From Tannerellaceae bacterium (GTDB lineage Bacteria > Bacteroidota > Bacteroidia > Bacteroidales > Tannerellaceae), in NCBI GenBank assembly GCA_020860805.1, contig JAJBTP010000355.1, forward strand, positions 1-5,327: a stretch of 5,327 bases of DNA, given 5' to 3'. Below are positions 1-5,327 of this stretch, one piece after another. The notes under the pieces were generated by a model. The model was given only the letters and a program-made list of their open reading frames with translations. It did no database searches and had not been told where the DNA came from. Position 1 is the stretch's first letter; each line of letters starts with the position of its first letter. A program made the translations under genes and the position numbers.

Positions 1-374
1 GTTAAGAAGAGATTTAATACTGGTTCAGATAGAAGAATTAGGAAAAGTTATCGCACAAATTATGCATAACCGCAATCACGGAGCAGCACGTAAAAATACA
101 GAATTAATACAGGTCGCCTATGACTCTTTGAAAACAGACAGTCATTTTCTGTTAACAGCCTCTCCTGAAGAAATTCACAGCCAACTCAACCACGAGGAAT
201 AGTGCCGGACTTCAACGTATGGAACTGGCGGCAAAGACCTTACTGGAGGAAGCCTACCTCTATCCGGATAAACAAACTGAAATTAACCGTAAAGCCAAAG
301 AAATCCTGGAATATGTACAAGTCAACGATACTACTTTTTCGCTGAGCCGGTTCGATTTGTTAAATCAACTCTGA
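1..374 (+). pseudogene. small conserved protein of unknown function, frame broken by an extra base; start at left edge
   Basis: Reading from position 2 gives LRRDLILVQIEELGKVIAQI and continues to a TAG at 200-202. The frame offset by +1 then continues naturally as AGLQRMELAAKTLLEEAYLY and ends at the TGA at 372-374. Position 1 is G, so an ATG straddling the left edge is likely (MLRRD...). Dropping one A from 198-199, or one G from 196-197, joins the halves (NHE-D/N-SAGLQRM) into a protein of about 124 residues. The second frame is open only from 156, so the break lies between 156 and 202. The product is acidic, soluble and mostly helical, with no signal peptide or membrane segment. Its general look recalls short DUF6483-type proteins, but that is a weak memory-based resemblance and I assign no function. 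It converges on pyrC, with 47 bases between the two stops. It could be a true pseudogene or an intact gene with a read error. Confidence 0.6.
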
Positions 375-421
375 AATATTCTCCCTTATGATAAATAAAC
401 GGATATGTCTACTTTTGCTCC

Positions 422-1771
422 TCACTTGTTAGTTTTATACCTAACCTCCATACCTCTGATTTCCTCATTTACTTTTCCCTTACTGAATACTTCCTGTCCG
501 TTTACAAAAGTTTTCAGGATTGTATGAGGGAAGGTATAGTTTTCAAAAGGCGACCAGCCACATTTATAAAGAATATTACCGGAAGTTACTGTCATTGGCT
601 GAGTAGGGTCTACCAGAACTAAATCAGCATAATATCCGGGACGGATATAACCACGGCGTTCCATCCGGAATAAGTCTGCCGGATAATGACACATCTTTTC
701 CACTACTTTTTCGTACGTGAAAATACCCTGTGAAGCCAGGTCCAGCATAGCCTGTAAAGAGTGTTGAATAAGTGGACCACCGGAAGCAGCTTTCAGACAA
801 CTACCTTCCTTTTCTGATAATAAATGGGGAGCATGGTCAGTGGCTACAATGTCAATCGTGTTATCAATTACAGCCTGCCGCAAAGCATCCCGGTCACTGC
901 GTTGTTTAATAGCCGGATTCCATTTGATACGATTACCATACGTGGCATAGTCCTCATCTGTAAACCATAGATGATGTACACAGACCTCACCCGTAATCTG
1001 TTTATCCGAAACCGGCATCGCATTATCCAGTAAAGTCAATTCTTTGGCTGTGGAAAGATGCAAAATATGCAAACGGGTATTCAGGCGGGTTGCCAGTTCC
1101 ACCGCTTCAGCCGAAGAAGCATAACAAGCTTCCTCACTCCGGATTTTACTATGGAAAGTAATATCCGGATTATCACCATATTGTTGCGTATATCTGGCAA
1201 TATTACGTTTGATAACTTCTTCTTTTTCCGCATGGATAGCAATCAGCATACCGGATTCACTGAAAATTTTTTCCAAAGCCTCTTTCCGGTCTACCAACAT
1301 ATTGCCGGTAGAACTACCTAAAAATAGTTTCAATCCCGGCACCCGGCTACGATCCAGCGATTGGATAGCATCCATATTATCATTAGTCCCCCCAAAGAAA
1401 AAAGAATAGTTTGCCAGAGATGCTTCGGAAGCACGCCGAAATTTATTTTCCAGTGCATCCAAAGTCGTTGTCTGCGGATTTGTATTCGGCATATCCATGA
1501 AAGAGGTCACCCCTCCGGCCACAGCTGCCCGGCTCTCCGTAAAAATATCTCCTTTATGGGTTAAGCCCGGATCCCGGAAATGTACCTGATCATCAATTAC
1601 GCCGGGAAGTAACCATTTACCGGTAGCATCCACAACCTTACATCCGGCAGTTTCAGCAGGTAATTCTCCGGTATATATTCCTTTTATAAAGGCTTCTTCC
1701 ACCCATACCGAACCGGTAAAAGTTTTTCCTTCGTTGATGATTTGTGCATTTTTTAGTATAAATCCAGCCAT
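422..1771 (-). CDS. pyrC: dihydroorotase (class I, amidohydrolase superfamily)
   Basis: This 449-residue cytosolic enzyme catalyses the third step of de novo pyrimidine synthesis, reversible cyclisation of N-carbamoyl-aspartate to dihydroorotate. Visible motifs are DDQVHFRDPGLTHKGD (60-75) with metal-ligand candidate H64 and substrate-binding R66; AGGVTSFMDMPNTNP (85-99); PGLKLFLGSSTGN (145-157) with K148 as the likely carboxylated bridging lysine; AIHAE with H180; LHILHLSTA with H235 and H238; and ATDHAPH (310-316) with catalytic D312. The C-terminal RGYIRPGYYADLVLVD segment is the usual closing beta-domain of amidohydrolases. Length and ends fit the family, and the ATG at 1771 precedes a conserved-looking N-terminus. 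The first histidine of the usual HxH pair is glutamine (Q62), which I recall as normal for Bacteroidetes homologues. No Shine-Dalgarno is visible. A TAnnTTTG box lies 31-38 bases upstream. The gene is convergent with the broken gene on its left and divergent from the phosphonate unit, so it is probably transcribed alone here. Confidence 0.95.
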   Translation of the reverse strand: MAGFILKNAQIINEGKTFTGSVWVEEAFIKGIYTGELPAETAGCKVVDATGKWLLPGVIDDQVHFRDPGLTHKGDIFTESRAAVAGGVTSFMDMPNTNPQTTTLDALENKFRRASEASLANYSFFFGGTNDNMDAIQSLDRSRVPGLKLFLGSSTGNMLVDRKEALEKIFSESGMLIAIHAEKEEVIKRNIARYTQQYGDNPDITFHSKIRSEEACYASSAEAVELATRLNTRLHILHLSTAKELTLLDNAMPVSDKQITGEVCVHHLWFTDEDYATYGNRIKWNPAIKQRSDRDALRQAVIDNTIDIVATDHAPHLLSEKEGSCLKAASGGPLIQHSLQAMLDLASQGIFTYEKVVEKMCHYPADLFRMERRGYIRPGYYADLVLVDPTQPMTVTSGNILYKCGWSPFENYTFPHTILKTFVNGQEVFSKGKVNEEIRGMEVRYKTNK

Positions 1772-1802
1772 ATAGAAAGATTTTTTAATTCTGTTTTATT
1801 CA

Positions 1803-1810
1803 CAAAGGTA
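1803..1810 (-). promoter_or_regulatory. putative -7 promoter box of pyrC
   Basis: On the minus strand this reads TACCTTTG, a full match to the Bacteroidetes sigma-factor -7 consensus TAnnTTTG. It would start transcription near 1796, leaving a leader of about 25 bases before the ATG at 1771. No good TTG/TTTG -33 element is seen at the usual distance upstream (around 1828-1834), so the call rests on the -7 box and its position. Confidence 0.55.
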
Positions 1811-1830
1811 ACGCTTTCTTTTGAACTTCT

Positions 1831-1849
1831 TTTCCGGACAGCCGGGAAA
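1831..1849. promoter_or_regulatory. imperfect palindrome upstream of the pyrC promoter
   Basis: TTTCCGG (1831-1837) faces CCGGGAAA (1842-1849) across four bases, pairing fully if one G is bulged. It sits just upstream of where the pyrC -33 element should be, so it may be a protein-binding site. It has no T tract and is not a convincing terminator. The assignment is tentative. Confidence 0.25.
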
Positions 1850-1915
1850 CAGAATTTTAACCCTCCTGTGATTCTTCCTTCATCCGGTTGACACATAGTT
1901 GTAACAGTCCGGTTC

Positions 1916-1923
1916 TACTTTTG
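1916..1923 (+). promoter_or_regulatory. putative -7 promoter box of the phosphonate unit
   Basis: TACTTTTG matches the Bacteroidetes -7 consensus TAnnTTTG and lies 27 bases before the ATG at 1951, predicting a start site near 1930 and a leader of about 20 bases. Upstream TTG triplets at 1888-1890 and 1899-1901 are not at the ideal spacing (25 and 14 bases), so the -33 element is weak or absent. The box supports the ATG at 1951 as the gene start, because a start at the TTG at 1888 would put the promoter inside the coding region. Confidence 0.55.
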
Positions 1924-1950
1924 CCACTGTCAAACACTAAGAAACAAAAC

Positions 1951-3282
1951 ATGCAGAAACTCCGGTTATTACAACGGAATCTATTACTAAAATGTTCCGA
2001 TCTTCTTTTCATCCTTTGGGCTGGTGGTGCCGCCCTCCTCTCCTATACGATGGTATATGCCTTACGGAAACCTTACACAGCCGCTTTATTTGAAGGAATC
2101 CAGATTTTTGATATGGATTATAAAGTAGTCGTCACTATCACACAAATCATAGGCTATGTATTATCCAAGTTTATAGGAATCAAACTGATTTCGGAACTTA
2201 AAAAAGAAAAACGGTTAACTTATATCCTGTTCTTCGGATGTGCAGCCGAGGGTTCTTTATTACTTTTCGGCTGGTTACCCACCCCTTACAATCTGGGTGC
2301 TATGTTTATCAACGGATTATCCTTAGGATGTATGTGGGGTATTTTATTCAGCTTTCTGGAAGGACGAAGACTAACAGATATACTGGCAAGCCTGCTGGGA
2401 GTAAGCATCTTATTCAGTTCCGGATTAGCCAAATCTGCCGGATTGTATGTGATGAATACATGGCATGTACCAGAGTTCTGGATGCCGGCACTGGTAGGGG
2501 GTATTGCATTACCTGTGCTGATATTCCTCGCCTGGACCCTTCAGAAACTACCGGAACCCAACCAGGAAGATATTACACTAAAGTCCAAACGGGAAACTAT
2601 GAATAGCCAGGCACGCTGGCAGTTATATAAAGAATATTTGCCTTTTCTCACTATCTTATTTATTGCCAACGTTGTATTAGTTGTTCTGCGGGATATAAAA
2701 GAAGACTTTCTGGTTAATATTATCGATGTTTCCGGACATTCATCCTGGTTGTTTGCCCAGATTGATACTATTATTACAGCTATCATATTAACCATCTTCG
2801 GACTGATGGTCTTTATAAAAGATAATCTGAAAGCGTTATCCATCCTGTTAATTCTGATTATTCTGGGAATGGGATGTATGACATTTATCTCCTTCAACCA
2901 CAGCCGGCTGGAATTATCCCCTATTACCTGGTTATTTATCCAGAGCCTGTGCCTGTATATGGGCTATCTCTCTTTTCAGACTATCTTTTTTGACCGGTTT
3001 ATTGCCTGTTTCAGAATAAAAGGAAATGTAGGATTCTTTATCGCCATCAATGATTTCCTGGGATATCTGGGTACAGTTATCGTACTGGTTATGAAAGAAA
3101 TGCTTAGCCCGGATTTGAACTGGCGGGTTTTCTTTGACTACCTTTCTGCTTCGGTGGGCGTTATCTGTACTATTTCTTTTATTTATTGCCTCTATTACCT
3201 GCAACAACGCTATCAACGGGAGAATACTCCTGTCAAAAAGAAAACAGAGTCCATACCGGAAGCTACCCCTTCCTCGATATAA
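1951..3282 (+). CDS. DUF5690-like MFS-type membrane protein, putative phosphonate transporter
   Basis: The 443-residue product is an inner-membrane protein with about 12 predicted helices, at roughly residues 17-36, 57-80, 89-109, 113-136, 145-168, 175-197, 228-247, 264-289, 295-315, 325-348, 356-381 and 395-417. A polar loop (198-227) between helices 6 and 7 and a hydrophilic tail rich in K, E, P and S fit the MFS fold. After helix 1 comes SYTMVYALRKPYTAALFEG (31-49), which resembles DUF5690 and, more distantly, the organophosphate:phosphate antiporters of the GlpT/UhpT type. GYVLSKFIGIKL (68-79) occupies the place of MFS motif A, and FLEGRR (135-140) follows helix 4. The frame extends upstream to a TTG at 1888, but the ATG at 1951 is preferred because the promoter box lies between them. 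It is followed after 44 bases, without a terminator, by phnX and phnW, so uptake of 2-aminoethylphosphonate or a similar phosphonate is the likely job. The substrate is inferred from context only. Confidence 0.8.
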   Translation: MQKLRLLQRNLLLKCSDLLFILWAGGAALLSYTMVYALRKPYTAALFEGIQIFDMDYKVVVTITQIIGYVLSKFIGIKLISELKKEKRLTYILFFGCAAEGSLLLFGWLPTPYNLGAMFINGLSLGCMWGILFSFLEGRRLTDILASLLGVSILFSSGLAKSAGLYVMNTWHVPEFWMPALVGGIALPVLIFLAWTLQKLPEPNQEDITLKSKRETMNSQARWQLYKEYLPFLTILFIANVVLVVLRDIKEDFLVNIIDVSGHSSWLFAQIDTIITAIILTIFGLMVFIKDNLKALSILLILIILGMGCMTFISFNHSRLELSPITWLFIQSLCLYMGYLSFQTIFFDRFIACFRIKGNVGFFIAINDFLGYLGTVIVLVMKEMLSPDLNWRVFFDYLSASVGVICTISFIYCLYYLQQRYQRENTPVKKKTESIPEATPSSI

Positions 3283-3326
3283 TCTATAGAAAAACAGATA
3301 TAACATTTTACTAAACAAATCAGAGT

Positions 3327-4124
3327 ATGAATAAAATTTCATGTATTATTATGGACTGGGCCGGAACAGCTATTGATTTCGGATGTTTTGCACCACTCCA
3401 TGCCTTTCTGAAAGTCTTCTCAGACGAAAAAAATCTTGCCATCACGTATCGCCAGGCACGTGAACCGATGGGATTACTGAAAATAGACCATATCCGTGCT
3501 ATCCTGTCTATGCCGGAAGTATCCGGTCAATTCGAAACACGCTACCAACGTGCATGGAATGAAACGGATGTCAACGAAATGTATGCAAGTTTTGAGAAGC
3601 ATTTGTTTGCTTCGCTAACAGACTTTACGGAACCCATTCCGGGCGTGATTGAAACACTGGACTTATTACGGAAAGAAGGTATAAAAATAGGTTCTACCAC
3701 AGGTTATACCGGTAAAATGATGGAAATCGTACAACCGGAAGCAGCTAAAAAAGGATACCGGGTAGATAATCTGGTAACCCCGGATGGTTTACCTGCCGGA
3801 CGCCCTGCTCCTTATATGGTCTACAAAAATATGATTGACCTGGGTATCCCCTCCATTGACCAGGTAGTGAAAGTAGGTGATACCATCGCCGACATCCGGG
3901 AAGGAGTCAATGCACAGGTATGGAGTGTTGGAATTATTACCGGAAGTAATGAAATGGGAATTACAGAAGAAGAAATGAAGAACCTGCCCAGCCGGGAACT
4001 TGAAAAAATGAAAGAGGAAGTCAGAAGAAATATGATAGGAGCCGGTGCAGATTATGTACTGGATACCATCTATGAATTACCGGCATGCATCGAATCTATC
4101 AACCTATTAATAAATAAAAAATGA
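3327..4124 (+). CDS. phnX: phosphonoacetaldehyde hydrolase (phosphonatase)
   Basis: This 265-residue cytosolic HAD-superfamily enzyme hydrolyses the C-P bond of phosphonoacetaldehyde to acetaldehyde and phosphate, using Mg2+ and a Schiff-base lysine. HAD motif I is MDWAGTAID (9-17) with nucleophile D10. The cap domain carries MGLLKIDHI (48-56) with K52 as the imine-forming lysine. Motif II is GSTTGYTG (122-129), motif III is around PAGRPAPYM with R159, and motif IV is KVGDTIADIREG (182-193) with D185 and D189. All align one residue below the numbering I recall for the Bacillus cereus enzyme (D12 region, K53, R160, D186, D190). Length is normal for the family. The ATG at 3327 gives a standard N-terminus. 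The leader is AT-rich with at most a weak CAGAG before the start. The stop overlaps the phnW start (ATGA at 4121-4124), suggesting translational coupling. It appears fully functional. Confidence 0.95.
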   Translation: MNKISCIIMDWAGTAIDFGCFAPLHAFLKVFSDEKNLAITYRQAREPMGLLKIDHIRAILSMPEVSGQFETRYQRAWNETDVNEMYASFEKHLFASLTDFTEPIPGVIETLDLLRKEGIKIGSTTGYTGKMMEIVQPEAAKKGYRVDNLVTPDGLPAGRPAPYMVYKNMIDLGIPSIDQVVKVGDTIADIREGVNAQVWSVGIITGSNEMGITEEEMKNLPSRELEKMKEEVRRNMIGAGADYVLDTIYELPACIESINLLINKK

Positions 4125-5207
4125 ACAACTATATATTATTAACTCCCGGACCGTTAACAACCTCAGAAACAGTGCGCCAGGCTATGATGAAAGACTGGTG
4201 TACCTGGGATAAGGAATACAATGAAGGCATTATTATGCCCATCCGCAAAGAACTTTTACAACTGGCAGGTGTAGATGAAGAAAACTACACCACTGTCTTA
4301 TTACAGGGGAGCGGTACCTACTGTGTGGAAGCAACCCTGGGCTGTACGGTAAAAGACACCGATCAGCTACTCATTTTCGCCAACGGAGCCTATGGAGACC
4401 GGATGGGTGAGATTGCCCGTTATTATAACCTCAACCATACCGTCATCACTCTTCCGGAAACAGAACCGGTGACAGGTAAAATTGTAGAAGAAACCCTCCA
4501 ACAACATCCGGCTGCCACACATGTTGCTGTCGTACATTGCGAAACTACAACCGGCATTCTCAATCAACTCGAAGAAATCGCCTGTGTACTTAAAGGCAAA
4601 AACCACCTTCATAGTAGATGCGATGAGTAGTTTCGGAGGGATACCTATCGACATGCAAGCGTTAGGAATTGATTTCCTGGTCAGCAGTGCCAATAAATGC
4701 ATTCAAGGAGTACCGGGATTTGGTTTTGTGATTGCTAAACTGGATACATTCAAAGCCTGTAAAGGCATTGCCCGTTCTTTATCCCTTGATTTATATAACC
4801 AGTGGGAAACCATGGAAAAAGGGAAAGGGAAATGGCGTTTTATCTCCCCTACCCATGTAGTCAGAGCCTTCAGCCAGGCGTTGGACGAACTTCGGAAAGA
4901 AGGAGGGATTACTGCCCGCCACAAACGGTATGCAACCAACCAACAGATACTAATAGCAGGTATGAAAGAGTTAGGGTTCACTCCTTTGCTGGCAGATGAA
5001 CTACAAAGTCCTATCATTACCTCTTTCCTCTATCCGGACGAACAGTTTTCCTTTAATGATTTCTACTACCGTTTAAAAGAAAAAGGATTTGTTATTTATC
5101 CGGGAAAAATCTCAGGAGCAGATACCTTCCGGATAGGAAATATTGGTGAGATAAATAATAATACTATCCGGCAACTCTTACAGGCTATCCGGGAAACGAA
5201 AGAATAA
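4121..5207 (+). pseudogene. phnW: 2-aminoethylphosphonate:pyruvate transaminase, interrupted by a one-base frameshift
   Basis: PhnW is a PLP-dependent fold-type I aminotransferase that converts 2-aminoethylphosphonate and pyruvate to phosphonoacetaldehyde and alanine, the substrate step for PhnX. The first frame starts MNNYILLTPGPLTTSETVRQ and includes the cofactor-phosphate loop GSGTYCVEA (63-71) and HCETTTGIL (139-147). It then runs out of homology after VLKGK and stops at 4628-4630. Shifting +1 resumes exactly at TTFIVDAMSSFGG and continues to the TAA at 5205-5207. Removing one A from the A5 run at 4598-4602 yields 361 residues, close to the usual length, with D166 (pyridine-nitrogen contact), K192 in SSANKCIQGVPGF (PLP Schiff base) and R337 in FRIGNIGEI (substrate carboxylate/phosphonate). 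The uncorrected first product of 169 residues lacks D166 and K192 and would be inactive. Both halves are otherwise free of damage, so this is a very recent mutation, a switch, or a sequencing error. No Shine-Dalgarno is visible; the start overlaps the phnX stop. Confidence 0.9.
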
Positions 5208-5236
5208 TTATAAGAAAAAAAAGTAGTTACTAACGG

Positions 5237-5265
5237 AAGGGTGTCCAAAAGGCACCCTTATTTTT
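5237..5265 (+). terminator. rho-independent terminator of the phosphonate unit
   Basis: AAGGGTG (5237-5243) pairs with CACCCTT (5253-5259). Inside it CC (5245-5246) pairs with GG (5251-5252) around an AAAA loop, with T5244 bulged. The stem is followed by A and then five T at 5261-5265. It lies 29 bases after the phnW stop and is the only strong hairpin plus T tract after the three genes, consistent with one transcript ending here. Confidence 0.85.
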
Positions 5266-5281
5266 ATATAAAAAATGAGCA

Positions 5282-5305
5282 GGCGGTCCTCACGGACGGA
5301 CTGCC
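5282..5305. other. second hairpin near the right edge, possible terminator for a gene entering from the right
   Basis: GGCGGTCC (5282-5289) pairs with GGACTGCC (5298-5305) through eight positions, one a G-U wobble on the plus strand, with an eight-base loop. On the plus strand no T tract follows. On the minus strand the hairpin, then with one A-C mismatch, is followed after a few bases by six T (A6 at 5270-5275), as expected for a terminator of a minus-strand gene beyond the window. An alternative inner stem GTCC/GGAC also exists. Orientation is unresolved. Confidence 0.4.
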
Positions 5306-5327
5306 CTAAGCATCTAAGAACTATTTT

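Larger units (their letters stand above)
1787..1856. repeat. 10-bp perfect inverted repeat flanking the pyrC promoter
   Basis: The left arm AATTCTGTTT (1787-1796) and the right arm AAACAGAATT (1847-1856) are exact reverse complements with a 50-base spacer. The left arm covers the predicted pyrC transcription start and the right arm lies about 55 bases upstream of it, so the pair brackets the -7 box. It could be a pair of operator half-sites or a chance match in AT-rich DNA. No function is shown by the sequence. Confidence 0.4.

Noticed and set aside
1888..1933. Inverted pair TTGACA (1888-1893) and TGTCAA (1928-1933) around the phosphonate promoter
   Set aside because: Six-base arms with a 34-base gap are expected by chance in a region of this size; the TTGACA is also not a meaningful -35 box for a Bacteroidetes sigma factor.
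1888..1950. Upstream extension of the transporter gene to a TTG at 1888
   Set aside because: The extension would contain the promoter box at 1916-1923, starts at a rare codon and encodes a stretch with no recognisable transporter sequence; the ATG at 1951 gives a normal N-terminus just before the first helix.
2932..3342. Minus-strand open frame opposite the end of the transporter gene
   Set aside because: It is a shadow of a strongly supported membrane protein gene and has no recognisable domain or start signal of its own.
4521..4600. Separate gene beginning at the ATG at 4521 for the downstream half of phnW
   Set aside because: The residues before KTTFIVDAMSS in this frame are an out-of-frame reading of the well-conserved PhnW sequence; homology only starts after the A5 run, so the two pieces are one interrupted gene.
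4598..4602. Programmed ribosomal frameshift site in phnW
   Set aside because: The shift needed is +1, there is no long slippery run, no hungry or stop codon at the junction and no evident stimulatory hairpin right after; an indel is simpler.
5275..5327. Open frame from the ATG at 5275 to the right edge
   Set aside because: It is only 17 codons before running off, lies on a hairpin directly after a terminator, and is arginine- and serine-rich without protein-like character.
1..5327. CRISPR array, tRNA, rRNA, insertion sequence or transposase
   Set aside because: No regularly spaced repeats, no tRNA-like cloverleaf, no rRNA sequence and no transposase-like protein or terminal inverted repeats were seen on either strand.

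Overview
The window looks like chromosomal DNA of a Bacteroidales bacterium. The support is moderate GC by eye, AT-rich untranslated leaders without Shine-Dalgarno sequences, promoter-like TAnnTTTG (-7) boxes at the expected places, a dihydroorotase with the DDQVHF active-site variant I associate with Bacteroidetes, and a membrane protein resembling the Bacteroidetes family DUF5690. Genus cannot be fixed from the sequence; an Odoribacter- or Parabacteroides-like gut organism is only a guess.

Layout from left to right. (1) Positions 1-374, plus strand: a small helical, acidic protein of unknown function whose start codon straddles the left edge and whose frame is broken by one extra base near 196-200. 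(2) 422-1771, minus strand: pyrC, an intact class I dihydroorotase of pyrimidine synthesis, convergent with the first gene. (3) 1772-1950: a divergent intergenic region with a -7 box for pyrC, a -7 box for the phosphonate genes, and two inverted repeats. (4) 1951-5207, plus strand: a three-gene unit consisting of a 12-helix MFS-like transporter (DUF5690-like), phnX (phosphonoacetaldehyde hydrolase) and phnW (2-aminoethylphosphonate:pyruvate transaminase). phnX and phnW overlap by ATGA. (5) 5208-5327: a rho-independent terminator for the unit, then a second hairpin of uncertain orientation.

The phosphonate unit encodes the hydrolytic route for 2-aminoethylphosphonate (AEP). PhnW moves the amino group to pyruvate, giving phosphonoacetaldehyde and alanine; PhnX then cleaves the C-P bond, giving acetaldehyde and phosphate. 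The co-directional membrane protein is the obvious candidate for uptake of AEP or a related phosphonate, because no ABC-type phosphonate importer and no regulator is present in the window. As written, phnW is interrupted by one extra A in an A5 run at 4598-4602; removing one A restores a complete 361-residue enzyme with all expected cofactor residues.

Main points to check: the two single-base frame breaks of the same sign (real decay, phase variation or read error), the role of the DUF5690-like protein in phosphonate import, and the 10-bp inverted repeat around the pyrC promoter.
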